Below are positions 20,939-64,000 of a DNA stretch of 64,000 nt, one piece after another (within the stretch, counting starts at the first letter, position 1; every line of letters begins with the position of its first letter). Source of the stretch: Cristatella mucedo (lineage: Eukaryota; Bryozoa; Phylactolaemata; Cristatellidae). Both the position numbers and the translations under genes were made by a program. The stretch is from NCBI GenBank assembly GCA_009760855.2, contig WPIO01000041.1:935001-999000 (forward strand). The letters run 5' to 3'. A model generated the notes under the pieces. The model did not search any database. It was not told where the DNA came from and saw only the letters and a list, made by a program, of their open reading frames with translations.

Positions 20939-23825
20939 TCGACACACACACACACACATATATATATGTGTGTGTGTGTTTGTTTTTGTGTTTGTATAAA
21001 TTACGTATATGCAGTCTCCTCTGCGTATAAGAATATCGGATTTAGGAATACTCCGCTTATAAGAATAGCAGTTCTGCGTCCCAGATTGTTTAGTATATTA
21101 TTCTCACTCCGCATATGGAAATACTCCGAAGATAAGACCGCCTATTTGCCGACCCGAGTGAATACTACTTATAAGCGTATTCGGCTGCACAACATATGCG
21201 GATATACGAGCGCTAGGACTCTACGTCATGTCTGGGGAAGCTCTAGGACGAGCCGGTGCTAGGTGCTAGACGGGAATCAGTACGGCCAGCTTGGGTAGCA
21301 CGCGTGCTGCACATTGTCGGCTTCAGGTTTTCACGTTTGGCGAGCAGCAGCGAGCTATTTATTCGCGGCAGCACGTGGCCGCTTACCTAGCTCGTCGGGC
21401 AATCGATCGTCTGCAGGTGGCAAGAAAGGCGGCAAAAAATCCAAGACCAAGGTGCCGATGCCCATCTGCACGAAGGAGCCCGGCGAGAGGACGGAGGGCG
21501 GCGAGCCGCCCGAGGAGTTGATTGTGCTGCAGGAGCCGTTTACGGACAACCAGCGATTCGACCGCGACAGGCCGCCCGTGCATCCCATCCAGGACGACTC
21601 GGCCTGGTATATGGACCAGCCGGACCGGGTCTACTGCAGCGTCCACCAATCGGTTCGAGATGGCGACCTCGACTCCCTGCGAGTCGCCATCGACAAGGGC
21701 ACGCCGGTGGACATTCGCGACAAATATTTCAAGACGCCTCTTATGGCGGCGGCTGCCGTCGGCAACGTTGACATGGTGAAATTTCTCGTTGAACATCGGT
21801 ACGGTGGCACGGAATATCTCGCTTCGCCCACGAAGCTGGCTTCCGTGTATCTAGCACCGTGGATATGAGACTATCGTTCTAGTGCATTGGGTCCCTATCA
21901 AGCGGTGTAACGACTTCAAAATTTTGTCGCCAAATTTAGATCCTTTCGTTCGCTTGCTCACACTGCTTAATCAGGTGTCCACCAGTTCCGCCGTTTGCGT
22001 GCTGAAATCGGGCATGCTACCGCTAACCAGCTCACGCTTCCTGTCCAGCATGCGAGTGCCTAAAAGGAGACTTCGTTCTCGTGAGGTGCTATTTAAATGT
22101 CACAATTGTTATTATTAAGGTTGCGCTATTGTCAGCTGACGTCGTAGTTATTAGTCGCGAATTAAGCGGAAGCCTTCCGAATTGATCAAGGTCGACTGAC
22201 TCTACAGCCTCATTTGTACGAAGGTAGGACAACTTTAGTAGCTGTGTCAACCCGCTTGCTGCAGGCTACACAGGATTGCCCACAACTGGACTCCAAGCCA
22301 CGAGGTAGATGGTTCAGTTCGAGGGCCTCACCCCTGCACTTAGATCCGCCGGCAAGTGTCAGGTTATTCAACCGACTCATTCTAGAGAGGGACACACAGA
22401 AGAGCCTTGGCTGCATTCACCGGCCTGCAGAAAGCAATAAATATGTGCCTGCTAGCGGACTCGAACCCACCACCGGGGTAGGCTAGTGTTAGCACCCGTA
22501 TCGATGAAGAACGTTCGTCACCACATGAGCCATGCTAATGAGGGTAGCGATAAGGAGTCAGCAAAGACTTTACGTGCTGAATTCATTTACGTATTGTAGT
22601 GCCGACATAAAAGCAAGGGACAACTTCAAGTGGACACCTCTACACCATGCATGCCACGGTGGTTTCCTCGACGTTGTAACTTATCTTCTTAATAATGGAG
22701 CAGACGTAGACGCTGCCGCGTTGAATGGCGGAACGCCACTTACGAGAGCGATTGAGTCCTCGAGGATTGATGTTGTCCAATATCTCATCAGCAAAGGTGC
22801 CAAGTTGCTGGTGGAGACGGCGAAAGGTATGTGTAAGCTGCTCACAGTCATGAGTACGTGCACTGCCTTGCATTTAAAGTTGAGGTCAGCTGATTCAACG
22901 GCCTCCTTTATATAGGGTGGGGGCAGAAGAGCTATACCGGCTATCGCTCCTGCTTGCAGTGGGCAATAAAGGATTGCCTGATGCATAAGAAACCAGCGAC
23001 CCGTGCTCGTGTAGCTTCGTACCTAGCTGAACTGCTGCATCAGTTTCAGCCTGTTCGGACCCTCAGATCCTGTGTGGACAATAAATTAGCTGTCCCATTC
23101 CTCCACTTAAAGACCGTCGGCGACAGAAGCTTAGCTCTGCAGGTCCTAGACTGTGGAACTCGCTTCCACAATTCTTACGCAACGACAACTACTCTCCTAC
23201 TGCCGACTATGGCACATCCTATTCAGTGGTCCTGAGCTGCTACTTCTATGCTACTCACTACCTCCACTGCTCTCCTGACTCTGCTATGCTTCCCACTTTC
23301 TCTTTGTTGCGCGAGACGAAGTCTGTTGGCTACCGAATGCGTACCGAAAGCCGCTTAAGCTGTGAGTGTGCTCTACAAAACTCTCCTGCGTAACACCCAC
23401 ATGGTCTTTATGACTTTGTGGAGTTACAGACAGAGATACATTACATTGCATAGCTAGCGAAAGCGCCTTATCCTCGTTAGGCTCAAGAATCCATCTACCG
23501 TAATTAGGTGAACCCGTGACCTCTCAAGAATGCCGTACACTAGCTGATTTAACAGCCTCTTTTCGTAAAGCAGCAGAAGAGCCTTAAAGGCTATCGCCAC
23601 CGCTTGCAGCGGCAGTAAAGGGTCGCCCATCGCAGGATTCGAACACGCAACCTCAGGACAGGGACCATGAAGAGTAGGTACCCCTGTAGTGCCTTACCTA
23701 GTGTGCCGTCACGGCTCACCGGCTGTGTCTGGGCACTGATGTATGGTCGAAGGAGCTCATGCGTTTCGAATCAATGATTCTAAGCCAGCTATATAGGCGA
23801 TACATTTTATTAGCAGATATGCATA

Positions 23826-23904
<79 letters not shown>

Positions 23905-23910
23905 CAGATA

Positions 23911-23966
<56 letters not shown>

Positions 23967-25186
23967 AAAAGAGATGCAGTGTGTTCCCGAGCGTCGGCTA
24001 CTCCACAAAGCCATTAGAAGAACGATACGCAGGAGTTTTGCTTGGTGAACTGAAAGCCTAAGCAGCTATGTAGATATAATATAGCATATAGAGTATGAAT
24101 GCCGTAGGCGAGACATGTCACCAATACGGACATAGAGAGAAGCTTAGGCGAGTAAGGACGGTCGAGAAAGGAAGTAGCAGTGGTGTCGGACGGCTGAGAA
24201 AAACTCAGGCTGCCCAGATTATTTGGAAAGAGCTGTCCACGGTCCTGGTTTCGCCGGCTGCTCTGCAGTGGAAGAGTCGGCAGCATTTTCGGATTACCTA
24301 CGCCTGCCTGCTAATGACCTCACGATCTCCCAGCTAATGACCTCACAATCTCCCAGCTAATGACCTCACGATCTCCCTGCTACTGACCTCACGATCTCCG
24401 TGCTACTGACCTCACGATCTCCCTGCTACTGACCTCACGATCTCCCTGCTGTCGCTGAGCTGAGCCTACGCTGGCTGCTCTGCAGAGTGAGCTGCTTACA
24501 TTTCAAGGGTCCTCAGCGACGTTACAGCAGCGGACTTCTGCTTCCCTGCTTCAGGTGCTCTAAATCCTAGCCATCTTTCGTTTCCAGGCCAATCCCTTCT
24601 AGACGTGGCCAGCGGCTACGCCGACCCCTACGTCTACGCAGCAGTGAGACACAAGTTCGACGGCATGCCGCCGATTGATGATAAAAAGAGGGCAAAGGGC
24701 AAGGGCGGGAAAAGCTCACCCAAGGGTCGCCGGTCAACCACAGCAGGCGTGCCTACCGACAAGGTGAGTGTGATCGATCGCCAGCAGATCGGTGGCTGCC
24801 AAAGGGAGGCGAAGCGAGAGCACTGGGCAGCCGCCAGGCGTGCCGCTGTCTGCTTTTTCCAGGCAAACAACGTGGCGGCAGACGCAGCCGGCACGGGACT
24901 GTCTCCCGGAGCTGAGGACGGTGCGCAGCCGGCGGCGATGCGGACTCGTAAGGGGTCCATCCTGAGAGCCGCCTCGGCGCTCGCGGGCGGCTTGGAGGAG
25001 AAAGAGGACATAACCTACGTGCCTCTGAGGGCGTGGACTCAGCAGCCGACCACCGAGGACTTGCTGGCTGCCAAGCAGGCCAGACGGGAGCGATACGGCT
25101 GGGAAGTCGACTTTCCCGATTTCCAGATGCCCTTCTTGAAGAATGCCATGTACAAAGCCAAGCAAGTGGAGATGGAGGAAGATTGA
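13367..25186 (+). CDS. ANKEF1: ANKEF1 orthologue: ankyrin-repeat and EF-hand protein, 10 coding exons (whole-gene span)
   Basis: Joining ten exons gives 2,376 nt, 791 residues plus stop; vertebrate ANKEF1 (ANKRD5) is about 776. The ATG at 13367 has A at -3. Order seen: N-terminal [14 protein letters not shown] segment (about 18-31); ankyrin repeats in exons 1-5 (about 45-280, e.g. [31 protein letters not shown]); two EF-hand loops in exon 6 (D350-D361 with E352, S354, I357; D386-E397 with D390, G391, I393, the more canonical); a Lys-rich linker; [11 protein letters not shown] in exon 7; more ankyrin repeats in exons 7-8 ([11 protein letters not shown]); and a C-terminal block ending [10 protein letters not shown]. 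Each block has a counterpart in the same order in the vertebrate protein as I know it. The family is linked to cilia and sperm flagella; that role is inferred. Introns 6-8 carry SINE/LINE insertions. No AATAAA was seen shortly after the stop. Confidence 0.95.
13701..13880 (+). CDS. ANKEF1: ANKEF1 exon 2
   Basis: Acceptor CGACAG before 13701, donor GTCAGT after 13880, phase 1 to phase 1. Encodes [11 protein letters not shown] and [20 protein letters not shown] ankyrin segments, ending at EGK(G). Confidence 0.94.
14346..14430 (+). repeat. 54-bp duplication carrying a second 3' splice site
   Basis: CCGCTCCGGCTGTAGGTCTG occurs at 14351 and again 54 bp later, across the ANKEF1 intron 2/exon 3 boundary; a third CCGGCTGTAG ends at 14297. 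Confidence 0.9.
14420..14619 (+). CDS. ANKEF1: ANKEF1 exon 3
   Basis: Acceptor GGCTGTAG before 14420, donor GTGCGT after 14619; phase 1 in, phase 0 out. Encodes [23 protein letters not shown] and [10 protein letters not shown], which align with the vertebrate protein. An identical upstream acceptor at 14365 would add 54 nt in frame (see findings). Confidence 0.93.
14951..15086 (+). CDS. ANKEF1: ANKEF1 exon 4
   Basis: Acceptor TTCGGCCAG before 14951, donor GTGAGT after 15086; phase 0 in, phase 1 out. Encodes an ankyrin repeat with [13 protein letters not shown] and SHAAHLAAK. Confidence 0.93.
15279..15437 (+). CDS. ANKEF1: ANKEF1 exon 5
   Basis: Acceptor GTTTGCAG before 15279, donor GTAGCG (weak at +4/+5) after 15437; phase 1 to phase 1. 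Encodes YGANFDQVD and [18 protein letters not shown], the most conserved ankyrin repeat here. Confidence 0.92.
15677..16102 (+). CDS. ANKEF1: ANKEF1 exon 6 (EF-hand pair)
   Basis: Acceptor CCGTTCAG before 15677, donor GTGAGT after 16102; phase 1 to phase 1. Encodes the linker [20 protein letters not shown]-hand loops at residues 350-361 and 386-397, and the Lys-rich KKKGKKG end. First loop: Gln, Glu, Asn at loop positions 2-4, so Ca2+ binding is less certain than for the second. Confidence 0.95.
16280..16436 (+). repeat. 39-bp tandem repeat, four units, in ANKEF1 intron 6
   Basis: Unit contains GATGGGATCGATGAGCGACG and CGGTATCGCGATTGCGATT; the four copies are essentially identical, so the expansion is recent. 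Confidence 0.97.
16680..17165 (-). mobile_element. LINE-1 fragment in ANKEF1 intron 6
   Basis: Complement of the LINE-1 C-terminal coding region (AAAGCCTAAGCGGCTTCCGG, TTTATTGTCCATCGAGGACC, TCTGTATCTGTTGATCAACC). Confidence 0.88.
17394..17575 (+). mobile_element. SINE-A copy in ANKEF1 intron 6
   Basis: Head GAGCCGTGATGGCACACTAA, B box GTGGGTTCGAATCCTG (perfect GGTTCGAATCC), body GTGGTGATAGCCGTAAAGGC, 3' end AATCTGCTAGTATTT. Confidence 0.92.
18390..18560 (+). mobile_element. LINE-2 fragment (RT thumb region)
   Basis: Translation [19 protein letters not shown], with PGKPSV after it, corresponds to the TWMAANFLKLNDEKTKLLV segment at 32090. Flanks unassigned. Confidence 0.75.
18597..18668 (-). 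mobile_element. SINE-B 3' half
   Basis: CTAAGAGAACTAGATCTCTG, GGCGCTTCACATATGCC and CGGGACTCGAGG complement of SINE-B. Confidence 0.85.
18715..18865 (-). mobile_element. SINE-B copy, full length
   Basis: ATAATAATAATATAA tail, AGAGAACTTAATCTCT hairpin, CGCTTCACATATGCC, B-box complement GGGGCTCGAGCCCACGACCT and head GGGGCGAGCACCTTAACTGC. Confidence 0.92.
19130..19500 (+). mobile_element. LINE C-terminal fragment (LINE-2-like)
   Basis: Frame with [19 protein letters not shown] and [10 protein letters not shown], the conserved C-terminal end of L2/CR1-type ORF2 proteins. Upstream part decayed. Confidence 0.75.
20103..20144. repeat. (CA)n microsatellite
   Basis: CA dinucleotide run with one ATA interruption. 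Confidence 0.95.
20685..20853. mobile_element. TA-target MITE (Tc1/mariner or pogo-like), copy 1
   Basis: Left end CAGTCGGCTCTGCGTATAAG preceded by TA; right end CTTATAAGCGGAGTCGAC is its inverted counterpart with a few mismatches, followed by (TA)n. About 169 bp, non-coding. Confidence 0.75.
20854..20937. repeat. (TA)n microsatellite
   Basis: About 40 uninterrupted TA units, starting at the right end of the MITE. Confidence 0.97.
20940..20995. repeat. (CA)n-(TA)n-(TG)n compound tract
   Basis: ACACACACACACACATATATATATGTGTGTGTGT-type self-complementary tract that can fold back. Confidence 0.9.
21012..21188. mobile_element. TA-target MITE, copy 2
   Basis: CAGTCTCCTCTGCGTATAAG at the left, CTTATAAGCGTATTCGGCTG at the right; internal GGAATACTCCGCTTATAAGA and CATATGGAAATAC shared with copy 1. 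Confidence 0.72.
21417..21798 (+). CDS. ANKEF1: ANKEF1 exon 7
   Basis: Acceptor CGTCTGCAG before 21417, donor GTACGG after 21798; phase 1 in, phase 2 out. Encodes [27 protein letters not shown] (a family signature) and the first C-terminal ankyrin repeat ([19 protein letters not shown]). It follows the 5.3-kb repeat-filled intron 6. Confidence 0.95.
22188..22345 (-). mobile_element. SINE-A-like copy, diverged
   Basis: GGTCGACTGACTCTACAGCC, CCCGCTTGCTGCAGGCTACA and a degraded head. In ANKEF1 intron 7. Confidence 0.55.
22392..22540 (-). mobile_element. SINE-A-like copy, diverged
   Basis: GAAGAGCCTTGGCTGC, GACTCGAACCCACCA (B box complement) and CACATGAGCCATG head. Confidence 0.6.
22600..22826 (+). 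CDS. ANKEF1: ANKEF1 exon 8
   Basis: Acceptor GTATTGTAG before 22600, donor GTATGT after 22826; phase 2 in, phase 1 out. Encodes [20 protein letters not shown] and [19 protein letters not shown] ankyrin repeats, matching the vertebrate protein nearly residue for residue in spacing. Confidence 0.95.
22880..22990 (-). mobile_element. SINE-A 3' half
   Basis: GGTCAGCTGATTCAACGGCC, GCTTGCAGTGGGCAATAAAG; the head is replaced by the adjoining LINE-1 fragment. Confidence 0.7.
22996..23455 (+). mobile_element. LINE-1 fragment with intact 3' end, ANKEF1 intron 8
   Basis: [39 protein letters not shown], then AACACCCACATGGTCTTTATG, GAGTTACAGACAGAGATACA and a TACATTACATTG tail. Confidence 0.93.
23528..23722 (-). 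mobile_element. SINE-A copy, ANKEF1 intron 8
   Basis: ACTAGCTGATTTAACAGCCT, CACCGCTTGCAGCGGCA, B-box complement GGATTCGAACACGCAACC, head GTGTGCCGTCACGGCTCACC with a small insertion before it. Confidence 0.9.
23827..23967. repeat. (TA)n and (TG)n microsatellite
   Basis: Two TA runs separated by TTAGCAGATATGCA (itself repeated from 23812), then TG run. Confidence 0.95.
24001..24075 (-). mobile_element. LINE-1 3' end fragment
   Basis: CTCCACAAAGCCATTAGAAG, ACGCAGGAGTTTTGC and GAAAGCCTAAGCAGCT complement the LINE-1 end. Confidence 0.75.
24311..24448 (+). repeat. 23-bp tandem repeat, six units, ANKEF1 intron 8
   Basis: Unit CTAATGACCTCACGATCTCC plus CAG; units 4-6 read CTACTG. Ends about 140 bp before exon 9. 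Confidence 0.95.
24588..24763 (+). CDS. ANKEF1: ANKEF1 exon 9
   Basis: Acceptor TTTCCAG before 24588, donor GTGAGT after 24763; phase 1 in, phase 0 out. Encodes [20 protein letters not shown] followed by a Lys/Gly-rich linker. Confidence 0.92.
24863..25186 (+). CDS. ANKEF1: ANKEF1 exon 10 (stop codon)
   Basis: Acceptor TTTTTCCAG before 24863, TGA at 25184-25186. 108 codons including stop. Encodes a diverged linker, then [17 protein letters not shown] and [18 protein letters not shown], equivalent to the conserved end of vertebrate ANKEF1. Confidence 0.94.
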   Translation, partial: ANNVAADAAGTGLSPGAEDGAQPAAMRTRKGSILRAASALAGGLEEKEDITYVPLRAWTQQPTTEDLLAAKQARRERYGWEVDFPDFQMPFLKNAMYKAKQVEMEED

Positions 25187-25930
25187 GCTGCCTTTGGCAA
25201 GCACTCAGGAAGCAAGGCAATCGCTAGGCATAAGTGCATACAGCAGTACATCGCAGTGCTCGGCAAATAGGAAGTGTCGACGGTTTGAAGATCTGATACC
25301 GCATGGATTGCAAATAGTCGTGTGAACGTGCCAGCTGAACACGTCAAAAGCGGAGCACCGATGTAACCTCATTGATGCATTTAGAGCTTAAATTATATGA
25401 TTACATGTCTAACATTACCGTTCAAATGCCAGATCACATGAGATTATCCTGAAGTAGCGACCCAGGCACAACAAAAACCCTGGCAGAGTGCAGGAAATCG
25501 CAACGCTGATGCAAATTGATCAGCAGAAGATGCAGAAATTAATGTGACTTCAAGTTCCAGAACAAACTTATATAGGTAGGAAATATCTTTAAAAACATTG
25601 CTCGAAAGCTGTCTGCAAAGGGCAGCTAGGCCATTCCCTAAGAGGGCAAGCCAGCTGTACAAAAACCTGTCTGTATGAAAACTAATAGAGAACAAGGAGC
25701 AAGTCAGACACGAGAGTCGACGAGCGACAGCCTGGCCGTCCGGCCAAGTACCCTACGAGCCGGCGACCTCGCCGAGACAGTTTTGCCTTTTTCTCCTACA
25801 AGCATGAACCGGTCGGCCAAGGGGCCAAGGTCGGACAAAAACGGGACGTTGGGAGCGTACATGCTAGCGAGCTGACCGCACAAGCTGCTGCAAAGGGTGT
25901 CCAAGGCGGTCCAAGTGCCCACCCCAGTGG
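25187..25930. other. Intergenic gap between convergent genes (both 3' ends)
   Basis: Must contain the 3' UTRs of ANKEF1 (+) and SIPA1L (-). No AATAAA on either strand was noticed, so the cleavage sites are not located. Confidence 0.6.
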
Positions 25931-61287
<35,357 letters not shown>

Positions 61288-61490
61288 GTAGCCGGTCGGC
61301 ACGGAGCGAAGAGTCTCGGGCGAAGCGAGAGCAGCACTCACCGCCGCCGCTGCTGCCACCGGCTCGTCGGCAGTGGCCGGCACAGCCCAGTCGGCGGGTG
61401 ACGTGAGCCGATAGCGCGACACGTCACAGCCTAGCACTGGCGCTAGGCCGCCGCCCGGATGGTAGAGCACAAGCCGGTGGCAGCAGCGGT

Positions 61491-61797
61491 GCCGACTTCG
61501 ATCACGTGGCGCCGACTTCGATCACGTGGCGCCGACTTCGATCACGTGGCGCCGACTTCGATCACGTGGCGCCGACTTCGATCACGTGGCGCCGACTTCG
61601 ATCACGTGGCGCCGACTTCGATCACGTGGCGCCGACTTCGATCACGTGGCGCCGACTTCGATCACGTGGCGCCGACTTCGATCACGTGGCGCCGACTTCG
61701 ATCACGTGGCGCCGACTTCGATCACGTGGTGCCGACTTCGATCACGTGGCGCCGACTTCGATCACGTGGCGCCGACTTCGATCACGTTGCGCCGACT
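61491..61797. repeat. 20-bp tandem array with 14 CACGTG E-boxes, 5' of SIPA1L
   Basis: Unit GCCGACTTCGATCACGTGGC, 15 copies, almost identical. Fourteen units carry the palindrome CACGTG; the last reads CACGTT. The array begins about 200 bp upstream of the first SIPA1L ATG on the gene's 5' side. Because 20 is not a multiple of three, the minus strand has TGA in every frame and is not coding. Confidence 0.97.
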
Positions 61798-62464
61798 CGG
61801 TGGGTTCGCCCGGGTCACCGGGTCACCGGTCGAGCATGCTGCTGCTGCTATACCACTACCTCGACGACGACAGGAAATGCAGGTGACAACGGTGCGGTGG
61901 CGGGCCGCCACTGAGCGAAGCAAGGCGAGTGACCAAAGGCTGACCTCAGCTTTCAGAGCGATCGAACGCAGCTGTAGGCCAGGCAGCAGCCACAGAGGCC
62001 ACGCCTGGCTCGCCTCAGGCGCCCAAGCAAAGGCTCTCCGGAAGCGACACGAGAAAGCAAGTAGCAAACAGCTAGCTGCTGCAGCGGCGACTTCACAGCC
62101 CTTGCCAGCCCTCAGTATCTATAGCTTGACGGCGCCTGAAGACACATGCACTAACGTTGTGACCCTACGGCATCAGCCGATGATGGCTGCTGCAATTGTA
62201 TCAGCTAGTACCACTGAGTCTCCCGTCGGCTTGGGATCATAGCGAGAAGGGTAATGAATGAAATGCCTGATGGAAAAGATCAGGATCCTCAATTCAAAAA
62301 AACATGCTCATAAACAATCGTAGCCTCTGCCAGACCTTAGCCAGCCACGGCCAGCTTTTATTAGTTCAGAGGTCAGGGTGCATTATGTCATGAGCCAGCG
62401 AGTCATAAAAGATCAACTCTCTGGCTACAACTTGACTAAGTGATCTGCTGCCAGATAATGTAAT
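61798..62464. other. 5' flank of SIPA1L, nothing further recognised
   Basis: No gene or repeat recognised; possible 5' UTR, promoter or intron of SIPA1L. Confidence 0.4.
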
Positions 62465-63325
62465 CTATTTCCACCAGTAACTCCACAAAGTCATAAAGAC
62501 CATGTGGGTGTTACGCAGGAGAGTTTTGTATAGCGCACTCACAGCCTAAGCGGCTTTCTGTACGCATTCGGTAGCCAACAGACTTCGTCTCACGCAAAAA
62601 AGGGATAGTGGGAAGCATAGCAGAGTCAGGAGAGCAGTTGAGGTAGTGAGTAGCATGGAAGTAGCAGCTCAGGGTCACTGAAAAGGATGAGCCATGGTCG
62701 GCAGCAGGAGAGTAGTTGTCGTTGCGTAAGAATTGTGGAAGCGAGTTCCACAGTCTAGGACCTGCAGAGCTAAAGCTTTTGTTGCCCACGGTCTTTAAGC
62801 GCAGGAATGGAACAGCTAATTTATTGTCCATACAGGACCTGAGGGCGCGAACAGGCTGAAACTGGTGCAGCAGTTCAGCTAGGTAAGAAGGAGCCAAGCC
62901 GTGGTGGACCTTGTGGGTCTGCGGCAGCACTTTGCTCTGTATCTGTTGCTCAACCGGCAGCCATCCTAGCTCTTTTAGTAAAGAAGACACGTGCTCAAAC
63001 TTCGTGGACTTGAAGACTAGCCGAATATCCATAGTAAGCTGCAGTGGCCTAGTTGCTTTCTTTGATAGTCAAGCCAAAAGCGAATTACAATAATCAAGCC
63101 GAGACAGAAGTAAGGAGGTAGTTAAATTTTTCACAAGCCACTGTGGGAGACAGCTCCTAATCTTGGATAGGGATCTGACGTGATGGCTAGCTGCAGAAGC
63201 AGTCTTCTGAATGAAGCTTTTAAAATTGATGCAGCTGTCGAAAACGACACCTACATTCTAGCACGTGGTGATGGTCGCACAACAGCATCATCTATTAGAA
63301 GAGCAGAGCCTTTTAATCCATGCCT
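62465..63325 (-). mobile_element. LINE-1 copy, C-terminal half of RT ORF and 3' UTR
   Basis: Complement has an open 173-codon frame, from DIRLVFKSTKFEHVSSLLKE to the natural end AIQNSPA and TAA, then the 3' UTR. Upstream (63033-63325) the frame is broken but clearly matches 47750-48010. Confidence 0.93.
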
Positions 63326-63337
63326 AACTAACATCCT

Positions 63338-63395
63338 AGAAAGAGATTGAGTTCTGTGAGTGCGCTATATCAAATGTATTATTATTATTATTAAG
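63338..63395 (+). mobile_element. LINE-2 3' tail fragment
   Basis: AAAGAGATTGAGTTCTGTGA, GTGCGCTATATCAAATG, (ATT)n. Confidence 0.85.
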
Positions 63396-63399
63396 TATG

Positions 63400-63738
63400 T
63401 CATTTGCATTGTGTCTTGTTCCTGCACCTTGCAAAAAGGCTGTTGCTAGGCCACTGACTAAGAAAGCAACACTAGACCAAGAGAGCTTGAGTAACTTCCC
63501 TCCAGTCTCCCAAGTGTCATCTCTATCTTTGTGCTTAGGGTGTATAGGACCTTCTCATCAATGCAGACTTGTTTAAAGTCTCTCTGCTCGTCCTGCTTGA
63601 TCTTTCGGCTGCATTTGATACTATTGATCACGAAGACCTTCTTGAATTTCGCCTGGGCAGTAATGGCACTGCACTGCAATGGTTCAGGTCCCATCTCAGT
63701 GGTCGACTCCAAAGTATTGATGTGAACAAACAAAGATA
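63400..63738 (+). mobile_element. LINE-2 RT fragment
   Basis: GCTGTTGCTAGGCCACTGAC, then [19 protein letters not shown] (motif A) in a broken frame, to TATTGATGTGAACAAACAAA. Confidence 0.85.
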
Positions 63739-64000
63739 ATAATAATAATAATAATAATATTGCACTTGATAAAGCGCCCTCAGAGAACTTAATCTCTTTC
63801 TAGGCGCTTTACATTTGCTGCAAAGTGATACGCAATAGAATAGTAAGTAAAATCATGCTTGAAAAACAAACAAAATGAATAACATGGTTAGGGGTTACAT
63901 GCACTGGGTCAGCATGCAAATGTGGTTAGTGGCAGCATGAACAGTGTCAGCACGCATAAGCACATCGAGGACGAATCACAAGGACCCACTAAATGCTGTC
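63739..64000 (-). mobile_element. LINE-2 3' UTR, runs off the window
   Basis: (ATT)n tail complement, GATAAAGCGCCCTCAGAGAA, hairpin AGAGAACTTAATCTCT, then 3' UTR GGTTAGGGGTTACATGCACT; continues past 64000. Confidence 0.88.

Noticed and set aside
61288-61470. Translation start of SIPA1L upstream at a GTG codon
   Set aside because: GTG is not a normal animal start; the stretch is open but may be 5' UTR or part of an exon spliced from further upstream.
61491-61797. CRISPR array
   Set aside because: Units are contiguous with no spacers, and the genome is eukaryotic.
61506-62242. Long open frames over the 20-bp array (repeats of DFDHVAPTSITWRRLRS)
   Set aside because: A 20-bp unit without plus-strand stops is open in all three plus frames; this is a by-product of the tandem array, with no start context or homology.
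63400-64000. Twin-primed (5'-inverted) LINE-2 insertion
   Set aside because: The (ATT)n tail of the minus-strand part lies at the junction with the plus-strand part, which fits two separate insertions rather than one inverted element.

Overview
The window is animal nuclear DNA with GT-AG introns, no operons, and a dense load of retrotransposon debris and microsatellites. It holds two complete multi-exon genes in a convergent (tail-to-tail) arrangement. The species cannot be fixed from the sequence. Both proteins keep vertebrate-like domain order, but the low-complexity parts are highly diverged, which points to an invertebrate bilaterian rather than a vertebrate.

Layout. 1-13.3 kb: no gene; decayed SINEs, LINEs, a Ty3/Gypsy integrase relic, a SPIN-like hAT MITE, an unnamed dispersed repeat and two perfect hairpins. 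13,367-25,186 (+): ANKEF1 orthologue, 10 exons, 791 codons, ankyrin repeats plus an EF-hand pair. 25,931-61,287 (-): SIPA1-like RapGAP (SIPA1L family), 17 exons, 1,651 codons from the first available ATG, with a RapGAP domain, a PDZ domain and a C-terminal leucine zipper. For both genes every exon junction was read by eye. All use GT and AG, the reading phases agree across every junction, and the summed lengths are exact multiples of three. The two stop codons are about 0.74 kb apart. 61.5-64 kb: a 20-bp tandem array with 14 CACGTG sites just 5' of SIPA1L, then antisense and sense LINE remnants running off the window.

Repeats. Two tRNA-like SINE families (called SINE-A and SINE-B here) and two L2/CR1-like LINE families (LINE-1 and LINE-2 here; local labels only, not mammalian L1/L2) account for most of the introns and flanks. 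SINE-B and LINE-2 share a 3' end made of a small hairpin, a GCGCTATA-type motif and an (ATT)n tail, consistent with one providing reverse transcriptase for the other. One LINE-1 copy (46.7-48.6 kb) keeps a nearly open reverse transcriptase frame. Long (GA/CT)n, (CA)n and (TA)n tracts are common, and several lie directly beside SIPA1L splice sites.

The two genes have no known joint pathway. ANKEF1 is a cilium or sperm-flagellum associated ankyrin/EF-hand protein; SIPA1L proteins switch off Rap GTPases at junctions and synapses. Their adjacency is reported as an observation only. No prokaryotic genes, CRISPR array or true tRNA/rRNA genes were found.
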